A DNA stretch of 64,000 bases. Source: Kalaharituber pfeilii (taxonomy: Eukaryota > Ascomycota > Pezizomycetes > Pezizales > Pezizaceae). The translations under genes were made by a program, and so were the position numbers. Shown one piece after another: positions 1 to 11,980 of the stretch. How positions within the stretch are numbered: the stretch's first letter is position 1; each line of letters begins with the position of its first letter. The notes under the pieces are model-generated. The model saw only the letters and a program-made list of their open reading frames with translations, did not search any database and was not told the DNA's origin. The DNA is taken from the NCBI GenBank assembly GCA_015179045.1, contig WHUZ01000053.1, positions 62,001 to 126,000 on the forward strand. Direction: 5' to 3'.

Positions 1-2941
1 AATCTGGTTCAGCAAGCTGAGAGATTGTGACTTGCAAAGAAGCTCACAACGATGCTATAACATAAGCTTGCGAAATCAAATCGGATCCAGCCACGTGCAT
101 CACACCTTTTCCTCATGGTGTTCTGAAACTGTGTTACCTCAGGCATTTGCCAATCAATTCGCACGGTTGCCAAGTTTATAACTTCCTGCATCCCGTGCTG
201 TTGGAGGAGATAATGCATAAAAGTCGGAAAGATAGAAAAAGATCTATTGCTAACCTCACCCTGGGTACAATCTTGCGTGAAATTTCACGCTTTTGAAGCA
301 ATTGGGATGGGTACCTACGTACTTGTTTCATTGGGCTGAAACAAACGAACTGCACGACAGCAGAGCCAGAGCCAAGGAATGGGTGCTTATCCGAAACGTT
401 GCCAACACCGTTTCCGTCGATCTACCTCTCCGATTTCATTGTTGCATTGATATGCATCTGTTACTGTGCCATCCTAGCCACATCATAGCAAATTGTACAG
501 AGTACTTACAGAAACAGAGCGGAAGTGCAGGTGCCTTGAGGTACATCTATAAAAGTGGGTCTATGAAAGAATTCTTACGCGCTTTGCGAGGTTGACAAAA
601 TTTCTACTACGTCCTGGAAATTGAATTGCTGCGAACTTTACGGCCAGTGCTGGAGCTAATAATTCACAAAGGGCCACTAGCCCGTCTGTGTGGAGGCATG
701 AAGCAGAACAGCTATGATAGTTCCTCATACGCCTGTGAACATCTAGATCGTCGACCCCGTAGCACGACCTGGGCGTGAAAGCCAACAAAAGATGCAGCAG
801 CATGTGTGGACAGAGCGCACAGCTGATAATAGAATTCTTGATACTTCAATCAGGTAGTCTTGAATTATTCCAAACAAACAACTGCCACACAACCAGCCGT
901 GAAGTAAGTATATAAAAATACAATCTCAGTACAAGTACTAGAGGCATTCAAATCTTGGGATATTTTCAGATACCTTGGCATTCATATCTCCCTGCAGGTA
1001 TGCATTTGAAAAACCTGTGTGCTGCAAGATTAAAAAAAAAAAAAAATACTCTGGAACAGAGTGAGAGAAACGAGTCGTGTACGCATATTTGACCTCCATA
1101 GCTACATTTCGCGAGACATGACCCAACACCTGAGCAGTTTAGCAGCAGTTGTACTACTGCAACGCCCAAAGGTTGCTGCCTCCCTCTAGTCGCTTACGGA
1201 ACATGGAATTGATAGATTTGTGAAGGCTTTAGATGACTGGCGGTTGGACTATGTAGGCTTGGTATTGAGGGCTCAAATTTGAGTAGAAAGTGCCAAATAC
1301 AGGGTCGAAATACGGCCAAAATATAGGGGATATTCAAACGCAGGCCGTATCAGCCATCAGATCTCTCGTATCATTAAAAGGACGTATCTCACATTTTGAA
1401 TCCCTTACACCTTACTTGCACTTTAACGTCTCACTGTGACCAGAAAATGGAATAAAAACGTAGATCTGTCTATCCACTTCAAACTCTAGATAGAGACATC
1501 TTACTAGTACTTAGTATCCGATCCAGACATCCATGGTTGCGTCCCAATTCAAATTACCAAAATTCGTGAAGAAGAATAATTCCGAGATATATGTGTAGAG
1601 CGATGAGTAGGACACGGCTAATCAGTAGCTCATGACTATTTGCATGAGGTTGATCGGGGACATGCACGACTAAACTAGTAAGTGCTTGTCTTCGTAAGTA
1701 CTTGTACCAACCAACATATGTACCAAGTTACGGTTACCCCTCATAATACAAATACTGGGTGCCCCTCCCTTTTGACGCGTGGCCACCTCAGGTAAGCCAT
1801 CAGCTTGCAGCACCAGATACGTTGTGCTGGTCCTGTGGGACAAGTTTAATTTTCAATCATTCCACGCCGTATCGCGCTGCTCGGGCCTTCCACGAATTAT
1901 TGCGCGCCGTAAGAGATAATCCTCGTTCAGTCCAGGTAAATCGCTTCTCCGGATTGGCGGTAAGCACGCTAGACGGCGCCTGCACCCATGGGAGACCCGA
2001 CTATGCCGTCTTCAAGTCAGCTTAGGATGGTACATTTTGCAAGTGGTGGTAGAGACTGACTGAGGGTAATCCAAGGCACTTCCGGTCAGTGGGGAACCAC
2101 CTGTACGTATGTATCCATACCCCATGGTGCACACAGTCATGTGATGGCACAGCTTTAAATCATATTTGAGAACAGCATTGCTCAAACTTAGAAACTCCCT
2201 AGAAGTATCGAGAGCAATACACACTTGAAAATATGTCGTTGAGTAGCAAATAACATGCATTCTGGTTCCACTGGGCAATCTCAAAAACTTGGAACATTTA
2301 TAATCTTGCGATCCGTTTGACACTAGCGGCCGGCAGGGTGCGATAATCCCCCGATCCCGCACTCTATCATTCCGCTGCACTTAAAGCTGAGAACTATTAA
2401 AAATCGATCCAGCAAGTTGGAATGAAGACCGCGACCTAATTCGCTCGTCCATAAGAACATTATCCCCGCAGATAGAGGCAAATGATAATGAAAATTGCAG
2501 CAGCATAGTGCATCGTCATCTGCATTTCCAATAGCCCGCAGTAGTTTGAACGTAACAATTGCCGTGTGAACATCAATTCAGCAAATAGAGTATGAACATA
2601 GCACAGCGCAAGACCACAGGACACAATGTATTGAGCCTCATAGTATCAGAGTACAAGATATTTGGCCTTTTAGTCTCCATTCCAACCTCAATCCCTTTCA
2701 TTTCGATCCCTCCACGAGCCCTTAGCATTCATTGAAGATTATCTATGATAAATCCCTTCTCCCTAATATAGCGATCAGGAAAACTTCATCGATCATTTAC
2801 CAGTCAATCAACTTGCTCAGAAGTGCATCCATCCTTTCTGCTACCAAATCTCCCAGTCCGCCCCTGCCTCTCACTCTAGTCGCCTCTCGCTTTCCTCAAT
2901 GGCTTCATCCCCGCAGATGCGCCTCCCTGTCCGCCACACTA
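1..2941. other. Intergenic region without a supportable gene
   Basis: I see no open frame with recognisable protein sequence, splice structure or RNA fold here. Short frames (for example 1759-2025, which begins with GTG) have no family resemblance. The base composition is unbiased to slightly AT-rich. A run of 14 A lies near 1031. The right end, about 2500-2941, is downstream of the protease gene on the minus strand and probably contains its 3' untranslated region. Confidence 0.6.
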
Positions 2942-4450
2942 CTACTGCGACTCTCCATTATGCGCCAACAGATTCCCACTCCCTCCCCTCAACGTCGCTG
3001 GCACAATTTGCCCCTTGACACCTAACTGCACGATTCTATCTGTAACCTTCCTGGGGGTATCCAGTTCGGGATACTTCGAAATCAGGTAGGCTGCCAATCC
3101 GCATATATGCGGGCTGGCCATTGACGTCCCAGAGATAGTGTTTATCGCTGTCACTGACCCGCCGCCTGACTCGTCAATCCAGGTGGAGGCAATATCAACG
3201 CCGGGGGCGAAGATGTCAACACCTTGAGTTTTATGTAATTAGTGAAAGATTTATGAAAACAATAGATCTGGGTGAAATTGTGAAATGAGAGCCGAAGGCA
3301 TATGAAGATAGGGACCAAGTGGAATGTGGAATTAGATGAAGGGTAACATACGAGTTCCATAGTTAGACCAAACCGGAACTGTATCATCGATAGCAGTAGC
3401 ACCAACCGTAATTGCAGTCGGCTCGGAGGACGGAGATCCTCTGTTTGCATTTTGCTGACCTCAATATTTAGTTCTTGCTTCATAGACCTATTCCTCACTT
3501 GCAATGAAAACTCACCCCCTCATTCCCAGCCGCTACAACCATTGTCAAACCTCTATCATAGGCTGCCTGCACAGCTGTATTCAAAGCACGAGCAAACGTC
3601 CCACCCAAGCTCATATTCGCAACACATTTGGTGACTCCCCTGCGCTCAGCATCCGCGAGTGCCCACTGGAGGCCGGCAATAACAGTTGCATTTGTGCCCT
3701 CTCCACTATCTCCGAGGACCTTGACGCCAATGAGTTGGGTCTTTTTTGCTACACCATAAGACTTGCTACCAATAGTCCCCGCAACGTGAGTGCCATGACC
3801 ATTCCTATCAGTATTGCTGGAATTACGGACGGCATTGTAGCCAAATGTTGCACGTCCTTCGAATTCCTATAAAAAGAGTTAGAATTGTCCAGGCTGGAAG
3901 GATGGGAGAATTTACCTCATGGTTCTCCAGAATGCCGGTGTCGATAATATAGGAATATGTTCCTTCTCCGGCAGCTTCATCGTCATAAGTATATATATTG
4001 TTGGAGCTCGCAGTGAGTTTCCTCCCAGCTGAAAGCCTTGCCAAACCCCATGGTGCACTTTGCTGCTGTGTCAAAGCAAGCGCATAGACTTTGTAATCCG
4101 GTTCGACAAAATCCACCTAAAACAAGCATAGAATATAAGGATGGCTCTGTCTCAGTCATGGTTTATCACTTTCCTACCTCATCAGTTTCCTCAATCTCTT
4201 TCGCCAAATCCTCGGACACCCTCGCACAATATCCCATTAGAGCCCCGTCACAGATGTTAAAAGTGTGGAGCAAGCCAGAAGTCCCCTGGCCATGGCCTTG
4301 GACAGACACATTCTGGAAGTTACGTTCCGCAGCCCATGCGCGATGCTCAGCTCTCACTTCGTGGGTAGTTGTTGGCTTGAAAACCACAATGTACTGGTTA
4401 GGAACATGTTGGGGCTCGGAAGGGATATGGCGAACAGTTTGGGTGGCCAT
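2942..4450 (-). CDS. Subtilisin-like serine protease (S8, proteinase K-like)
   Basis: This is a peptidase S8 endoprotease. I assemble five exons on the minus strand: 4450-4178, 4116-3916, 3866-3499, 3440-3352 and 3222-2942. All junctions are GT-AG and in frame, giving 403 aa. An inhibitor I9-type propeptide (QYIVVFKP motif, residues about 20-90) precedes the catalytic domain. The catalytic triad reads Asp150 (IIDTG), His182 (NGHGTHVAG) and Ser344 (GTSMASPH). The oxyanion Asn lies in AAGNEG. The third donor was placed at 3498 rather than at the nearer GTGAGT at 3515, because only the former keeps the frame into [13 protein letters not shown] and gives the family spacing. The N-terminus ([10 protein letters not shown]) has no signal peptide, unlike most secreted fungal proteinase K enzymes. 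It may therefore be intracellular, or a leader exon may be missing. An isolated gene with long flanking gaps. Confidence 0.92.
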
Positions 4451-4564
4451 TGTAGGAGTAAATAATAATATTAGGGTAGATTGTTAAGCTTGTTGTGCAG
4501 TTTTTTACGTTGGCTGAGAGGTTTTGTTTGTGATGCGAGCAATATTAAAAGCGAGAATCCACCC

Positions 4565-4573
4565 TACTTATAG
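4565..4573 (-). promoter_or_regulatory. Putative TATA box of the subtilase gene
   Basis: On the minus strand the sequence reads TATAAGTAG about 115-123 bases upstream of the ATG at 4450, a spacing usual for a fungal TATA element with a short leader. This is pattern-based only. Confidence 0.4.
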
Positions 4574-7187
4574 TCAGTCTCCCCTCTCCTCTCCCAATAT
4601 GAGCGACATTCAACTTTTCATCCCCATGATCCCATGGGCAACCTAACAAGGCAGCAAAAGCAGCTGATGCTGACAGGCTTCCAAATACCATTATAATCAA
4701 TCATTAACCCAGATTGATACGGATTCCCGATAAGTTTCCTACTTTCTCTTTCTGACACCACTCCAGGCGTAGCTGATCTGTGTCATTCTCCACCTGATTT
4801 GTCTTGCAAGATGCATTAGGAAAAAGTAAACAAACTTCCGGGCTTCATATTCCAGGGAATGGATCAGAGGTATAAGGATAAACATATCCTAGTTATCTCG
4901 AATGGGAGTCGCTGAAATGAGAATCCGGGATATCCGCCTTCCACAGAATCATTGAGCCCTGCTAAACATTAGGCACTCTTTCCTGAACTGCAATTCGAAG
5001 CCAACAATAGATTCCAAGGGTATTGATGGGCAGCTGACGGACTGCCCGAATTAGTCTTGATTGTTCTGCCGGAGTTGACCAACTGATCATCACGTTGTGC
5101 CGTATCCATCATGACGCAAGCTGTACTGATTCCTACAATCACCCGTGGTGTACAAGCTTTGATCTCATTCGCTCAGACTTGTCAATCAGCTAAAAAGGGC
5201 AACGAGTTGATCAATGAGATTTTGGTCCTCGGGTCTCCTATAAATTATTGGATGTGCATGCTTGTGCCGGCAGCGTCTGCCGTGCTACACTGCCAATATT
5301 GAGCCCTGGATTGAAGGCTTACGGCGCGTAATAATTCATGAGGAACTCGAGAAGAACACGAGGTGGCGTTGACGGCTGAAGCAGTGCCATCCTAGGCAAT
5401 TCCAGCCTGTCCATTCACACAGGAGGACTGCATAAGTGGAGTACTGGCCATGCATGTGCCGTAGCCTACTGAAGGATTGAGCTGAGCACTCGTAATCTCG
5501 TGACTTTTGTGGAATGGACTGACCTTGCATGCCTGTATAAGTATAGAAAACACTCAATTTGGTAGTATGTAAGCCAAATCCCATTTCGCAAAATATTCTG
5601 AGATTATGAATATGATTCGACTTTGGTACAATGAGTCCGGCAAGGTTGCAGGCCTTGTTCCAGGTGAGTTAAGTTCATTGGGTCATTTCCCCCATCCTTC
5701 CAGGATCTCAGTAGGGCGACCTGTAATAAACGCAAACTACCTGTGAGATGTAAAAACGGAAGAGAGCATCTCTGGTGTTTGCCGTCAACTTTGATTATGA
5801 TATAGAGACACAATAGTGCCACCCCAACGAGTAGAAGATGAATACGCTGGTAGTTGCTCTGAGACAGTTCCGGATTTGCCGAAAGCTCAAAGTCCGTACT
5901 TAGGCATCAACTTCTGAAAGCTGTCTGTGTTCCTCAATACGTACCAGTAAATCCCACTCCCGAATCATCGATAAGACCCTCATATCAAATCTGCAATTTC
6001 GAGGACTTTTAAGGGTATATGGTATTAGGGCCGCCTTCTATTCCCTCATCCGATTTCTCAATATATAAATCAGTTTTAAACATGAAAATGTGAACGAAAA
6101 TATCGAAAACAATGTACCTTTACCCAAATCATCACAACCTCAGGTCTCGGGCCCGAGCCCGAAAATATGGTTTGTTTACTGTGCCTAAAGTTGTATTACA
6201 CATTATCTGTGTCACTGGATGCACAAACCCAGAGTGCTCACCTGCTTCGTAACATTGCCGTGTCTCACACATTTGGTGCGGCCTCAGGACCCCTCAGTCT
6301 TGGGACAGTGCTCTACTTTTGACTCCGCACTTTGTGTAAGGCTCATGGTTCAGCCGCTGCCACAGCAGCAAGTATTCAGCCCCAATTGTAATTGCCTCAC
6401 GCCATTCTCTTGGTCAGCCCCGCCGGACCCGCAGCCCGAAATCACCATCTCGGCCAGAATTGCCCATTTCGACGGAGGTGAGTAGAAAGATGCTGTGAGT
6501 AAGGCAATGCAAGACATTTTAAGGCATGAAGTGGCTGCTCCAGCTGAGGATTGAGAGGGTACTAAGTGACTCAATGTCTGCATGCATCCGCCAGTCTTCA
6601 GTTGTTCCGCGAAGGCTCAATAATGTCTGGAAGCTTCCAAGCTGATAGCGATTGAAATATCAAAGTGTGATGCTTGTGACCATATGGTAGAACTTTGAAC
6701 AGTTTTGGATTCTGATCAGATGGCAGGCTCAAGACTGATCGGATGCAAATCATTAATACTGATATGCGTCTAGCAGATATGCAGCTCAAGAAAGATTAAT
6801 AATCGGACAGATTCAGCTAACGCCATGAGCTATTTTGGGACCTTAACAACCTCATCTGGTATCAATACAACCAGATTCTTCGAAATAATTTTGCTACTAA
6901 AGTTCTTACTTTTCAAATTTTGCCTAATTGTAGAAGAAACTCAATACATCTGCTAATGGTTTTCCATTTGCTACAAAATACAATTTTGCGAAGTAAACCA
7001 GCTTCGTAAATCGGGCACGGGATCACCTGAGATCCCAATTCTTTCCAGATTCCAGAAACTACTCCCAAGTCGGTAACATTACATCGTAAACAGCCAAACC
7101 TTGAGCAAAGTTTTAACTAGAAAATAAATCTATACAGTACAAATCGACTGAAGAGCTGGGCGGGGCATCAGAGCACCAGCAAACTAT
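4574..7187. other. Intergenic region without a supportable gene
   Basis: Only short unrelated frames are present. I see no tRNA, no paired inverted repeats and no coding-like splice structure. It separates two minus-strand genes, so it contains the subtilase promoter on the left and the 3' end of the next gene on the right. Confidence 0.55.
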
Positions 7188-8702
7188 CTAATCACAGTAG
7201 TGTCCACAGCAATTCCTATGACCTCTCTGAATGTTCTCAGTACAAAGATGCACATTGTTGTGATGCCCAAATCCATGCTGACCATTGGAATAACCATTGC
7301 AATTCATGTCGTGTGCTCCGTAACAAACTTGGTAGCCATTCCCACACCCTTCATAAACCTTTTGGTGGTTATTTGTTACGGTTGAGGCATGGAAAGCAGC
7401 CACCTGCTCCCCCGCATATCTGGGAACCATAGAGCTTCCCGGTCTTGGCGGTTGAAACGTCCCATGCTGCGACCCGTACCCCCAACTCGACGCTCCCTTG
7501 ACTCCCAACATCATGTGCCATGCCAGTGCTGGAGTTAGCCCGTTGGCCGCCTCCGGTGGAGCGACATTGTGCTTTTTCCTAACTTCACAGATACGAAACC
7601 CGCCATTTCCAGGCTCGCCCACCCACTTCCATTCACCTACTTCCACGCTTACCCCGTTTAGCCCGGCCCGTTTCACCATTTCACGAGTATCTTCGCCGCC
7701 AAAAAAGTACATCGTGTTCCATCCATCTGCAGCAATCTTTGCCGCTCTGGCTGCTTCTTCCCCTTTCTCCTTCTTTGAAGTTGCCTCTTCCTCTTCCTTC
7801 CTCTTCTTCGCTGCTGCCTCTTCCTCTTCTTTCTTCTTCTTTGTGGCCGCAGCGCCAGAGCGGGCAGCTGCTTGACGATAATACGCACTGACATCACCTG
7901 ATTGGTAGATTGGCCCCGTCCGGTAATAAACTGGTGCTCCAGCTGAGGGGCTATATCTCGATGTATATGGAATTGGTGATGCGGGAGTTGCAGCTCCTGT
8001 AGAAACAGCAACAGTTCCGCAATAATTCGCCAAAGGTGCTGGGGGCCATGCGTACACGTGTTGAAGGGAGTAACCTGGCGTAGTTACAACAGTGGTATGT
8101 CCAGGGCCTTTTACTGTGGCTGTTGTTGCGGATTGCTGGCTTAGTAGATCTGCAGGTCCTGTTGAACAATATGAAATTAGCAAGCCGTGGTCCTGCAAGG
8201 CTCGGTGCATAAGAGACGATCTCATATAATTTAAACTCGCCTGCTTCAAGTTGCCGCTGGGCCGCGTGCATTCTTTGTGGCGCTTGGGCAGCAGCTTCTC
8301 TGACAGGTGACCCTGCCATGGCCAAGTGCTACAAGCGGGGTTATGTGATTAAAAAAAAAAAAAAAAAAAAAAAATTCTCTGACAGGTGGAGGATATGAGG
8401 GTTCCAGTGGTGATGGTGGTGGTGGTGAAGCTTGCGTAAGCCATGAAGTACTGCTGCCTCCAGTTGCACTGGAGTTTCGAACCCCTACCTTCTCTGTTGG
8501 TAATGCTCTTGCCTTACATCCATTGAGATCTCTCACCAGCATTCCTACATGCTCCAGGGCCATTGCTGCGGCCATAGCTTACGCTGGAACTTTCCCAACT
8601 CCATAAACTCGACCCACCGCTATAACTAGGATTCGACTGGGAATGTCTAGGGGGCAATGCTCCCCTCATGTAGTACTGACCTCTTGATCCATAGTTGCTC
8701 AT
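7188..8702 (-). CDS. Hypothetical protein with K/E-rich coiled segment and Gly/His/Cys/Asn-rich tail
   Basis: I do not recognise a family. My model has exons 8702-8518, 8453-8384, 8328-8241 and 8158-7188, 437 aa, all in frame. Intron 1 (8454-8517) has a CAGCAG tandem acceptor. Intron 2 (8329-8383) lies in an insertion with 14-bp flanking repeats. Intron 3 (8159-8240) uses a GC donor (GCGAGT). The N-terminus is Ser/Gly/Tyr-rich, followed by a Pro-rich stretch (ASPPPPSPLEP) and a KKKKEEEE/KKRKEEEE charged helix. A more globular part follows (WKWVGEPGNGGFRICEVRKK). The tail is rich in His, Cys, Asn and Gly, ending GHRNCCGHYCD, so metal binding is conceivable but unproven. The last exon is the safest part. 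The 5' exons rest on frame logic alone. Alternatively the gene is a pseudogene broken by the insertion. Confidence 0.6.
8296..8388 (+). mobile_element. 65-bp poly(A)-tailed insert with 14-bp target-site duplication
   Basis: The 14-mer TTCTCTGACAGGTG occurs perfectly at 8296-8309 and again at 8375-8388. Between them lie 41 bases of non-repetitive sequence (8310-8350) and a run of 24 A (8351-8374). Direct repeats of this length next to an A tail are the hallmark of target-primed reverse transcription, so this is probably a 5'-truncated SINE/LINE or retroposed RNA fragment. The repeats and tail are seen directly; the mechanism is inferred. On the minus strand the flanking duplicate encodes PPVRE in the hypothetical gene, and the A tail reads as a poly-T stretch inside a candidate intron. 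Confidence 0.75.
8454..8517 (-). other. Intron 1 of the hypothetical gene with tRNA-like promoter sequence
   Basis: The minus strand contains GGTTCGAAACTCC, close to the tRNA internal B box. About 40 bases upstream are CTCAATGG and AGAGCATTACC, resembling a tRNA D-arm/A-box. The segment also has a perfect 7-bp inverted repeat, CTCCAGT/ACTGGAG. No intact cloverleaf forms. The 64 nt are bounded by GTAAGG and CAG and their removal is in frame. This could be a tRNA-derived SINE head that now serves as an intron. Confidence 0.4.
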
Positions 8703-11589
8703 TTTCCCCACAGGCCTTGCAATCTACTTAGGTGTCTGACGTTGTGCGTTGTGTTCTGCGCTGAATCTTGGATGAAATTGGCTCCTTCAAATGTGTGGTT
8801 GTTAGAAATCTATTTGACTGAGACCTTGTGTCGAGGGCCCTGCGCAAGAAAAGGGTCAAGAAGGATTAGCCTCTCGTGAAGCTCTCTGCACGTGGGGCCT
8901 AATGGTTGGATCGTTCTTGATTGTATTCTCGAGACTATTGATTGTAGGTGCTGAGACTAAGTAAGATGATAAGGGAGCAAAAAACCTTTTACTGGCTGAT
9001 TATCAGGTGCACTGACTCAGCAATTCGCAAATTCCTTCACAATGAGCATTTCCGCTGTGTATGCGCCAAGGTGGCCATGTTTTCGGAACATACCATCTCT
9101 AGTGGTAGATTGCTTTGAGAATACCACAAGCGATCAAGGCTACAGCCTTCTCTAAACCTCGCAGTACGTCAACGAGAAGCACCGTTGCTGTATCCTCAAA
9201 TAAGGGCAAGTAAAATCGTCCTGAGGCCGAGAATGTGGTATATACAGTACTGGCCTCCACCAGACTAGCGAGGCTGGATGAGGCTGGATGCAGATAATCT
9301 TGGGATCTGGGTGATCGAAGCACTGACTGCCACATATCCCATTGGAGGCAAATTTAATTCCAGATTAACCACGTGCAAGTGCCGCATTCTTACAGACTAC
9401 CAAATCCTCTACTGCAGCGGCAGGCAGATTATGCGCCTTTCCACATTACCTTTCATTTCTTAAGACACTATGCTCTTCTTCCACTGTAGTATACCTTCAC
9501 TTTAGACTCTTGAGATAATTATCAGAATTACACTAACGTATGTACAGACTACTAATTCAGTGACTTTTGTGTCATGGCTTGCGACCAACAGCAGCCAACT
9601 GGGGGATAACCAGCTTTGATAATAGCATCTACTTAGTAGAATGAGACAAACTGGCTCAGGCTGAGGCTTTTCCATAACACAAGTCCGAAACTGCATAAGA
9701 TTTGAAGAAATGACTGAGCATCGTCGATTTTGAGGATTCAGGCTCCAGATAGGGAAAAAACACAGTCAAGGCCGTATAATTTGTTTGAGATCACCTTCGC
9801 CTGGCTATTGATATCAAAATCAAAGCAAGATAAAAGGAGTCTGGGAATAAGAACAGGCAGAAAACACGCTGCTGCCTATACACGAGACTAAGCTAACATA
9901 TACGAGGGGTAGTGCAACCAGACTAGCGAACATACTCACATTGCAACCCAGTCTCGGATTGTGGTATTCTCATCTCTACATTGAACGCAAGGTCTTAAGC
10001 TAACAAGACTTCAAGTAAGTAGTTTCATGTCAGTTATGTGACTGGGAAATATTCTTATGGATGGATTGGCAGGGCCGAAACAAGAGGAAAGCTATCAGTA
10101 TCTCAAAGCAGCGTTTCATTTTGTCTGGTGTGGCCAGGGACAAATATCACAAAAAGATTGTTGAAAAAGGATTAGATCACTTCACCTCCGTTGGCGGATA
10201 CTTACCAAGCAGCTATCTATGTGATGGGACTGCCTTGGAGTGTATCTTATATACCTAGGGTTTTATCCTCCGGATGCCGGAGGAAAATTTTCTTTTGCTG
10301 CAAAATTCATTCATTCAGTGTTTTACTATTCTACCCTAAGTGCTCTGTATACCAAGGCCTTTGTTCTCCTGAAAAGTACAAGCTACGTGTAAGATGTAGT
10401 CTCATGTGGTACCATTCCCGTTCCCAAATGTGCATATGGTGATGTGCCAATTAGGGACCCCTGTCAGCCGAAATCATGGACTTGGAGTTGAGACTCTACC
10501 ATGTCACCCAACCAGATCTGATTGCAGTGTAAATACCATAGATATGTACTATTCCCTCTGCTCTACAACTTGATGATGCCTGATTTATAATATATGAAGG
10601 CGTCATTGAGTAACAGGGTTTTGAAAAGATTATACTTTGGATCTGAAAATGTAACGTGCCAATATAGCCAAGATAGTAGAATTAGTACTAGTGTATTACT
10701 CAATACAGAAATGATTTACTTGATTCGGTGACTTATACAACGTTGTCTAAACTCTTGTGTACCATATAGACAATCATCTCGAAATGCTTTCATAAACCAG
10801 ACTAGCTTTCATAGTACAAAACATCCGCTTCCACTTGTAATGGGGGTATCCACTTCCACCGTAGTGTGAGTATCTGCTTCCACCATAACTCCTCTTTTTT
10901 TCTTCCTGCTAGCTATAGCAGCAGTGCGCAGGCAAGCTCTTCTTAGTAGGACAAGGCATTTAGGATAGATAGGACCAATGTGTTTTATAGAACCATCTAT
11001 TGCTACATCATTAGCTAATTTTCTTCATAATGAACAAGAAAGTAGAATATGCTCACTCTTAGGAACTTCGCTCAAGTTGTCCGGTGTCAAAACGGGTTCG
11101 TTAAAGAGATATGTGGTGCTGAATTTCCGAATTCGTGGGCTCAGGGCGAGGGTGCAACAACAGATGGCGCCGTCATCAATAAGGTAGTCTCATGCCAAGA
11201 CCCTCTGGACCTGTTGTAAACTTCACAGGCTTGATGACTAAGTAGATGATCTTTCCAAATTTGCCCTAGCCCGTGATCTTGACTGACAGATCTTAAACAG
11301 TCTCACATGACTTATGCATACTAATACTGTTGGGATGTATGGTTTGAGAAGCTTACTCAGCACCTCTGTATATACGGTATGATACCCCCTTAAGCGGCAC
11401 TACTGCCGGGCACTAAAAAGAGATCGCCATGGCTTGCTTAGAACCTATCATAGTCTGGTTACGAGACTACTTAACTCAGAACTAATGAGTGATGACAACC
11501 ACAGGGTTAGGGGTAGTCTCATCTACAGGTTAGGATGACTGTTTGTTTTGATTTTAGATTCGTTGATCCCGTGCCTAGGAGATTCGTCA

Positions 11590-11623
11590 TGTTTTGTGCC
11601 CAGACTATTATTTTGGCCTTGGC
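11590..11623 (-). repeat. Dispersed repeat copy (GGCCGAAAATAATAGTCTGG family)
   Basis: Inverted copy of a roughly 32-bp motif that ends in GGGCACAAAACA here. It matches copies at 11949-11980 and 30739-30770 with a few substitutions. Probably a fragment or end of a mobile element; the full element is not visible. Confidence 0.6.
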
Positions 11624-11948
11624 TCGGCCGTATGCATAGTAGACGGTTGTCTCTGTTGTGAAACTGCAGATTACGAGATAATGCGGTGGAATACAGTTGA
11701 TTGATTCTTTTTGAATAACCTCGAACAAGCATCCAAAATGCCCCTAGTTATACAAGAAGAACTCAGGAAATACCTTCATACCTACTGGACAATTTAGTGC
11801 GGTATGACGTTGCGCATATCATAGAATGTCAGTCTGCATCATGTCGGAGGGTGTACATAGCCAAATGGTACATAGCCTAATTCCAACAGTCTCCAGATAC
11901 TAGTACTGGGTGCTGCCAAGAGATGCAAAGACCCAGTAATAACGCTGA

Positions 11949-11980
11949 AGGCCGAAAATAATAGTCCAGGCACGAGAACA
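11949..11980 (+). repeat. Dispersed repeat copy (GGCCGAAAATAATAGTCTGG family)
   Basis: These 32 bases differ from the copy at 30739-30770 at only two positions. The flanking upstream segment (GGTGCTGCCAAGAGATGCAAAG, near 11909) recurs near 13044 beside another partial copy. Confidence 0.65.

Noticed and set aside
1759..2025. 88-codon plus-strand frame
   Set aside because: Starts with GTG, no recognisable domain, no splice partners.
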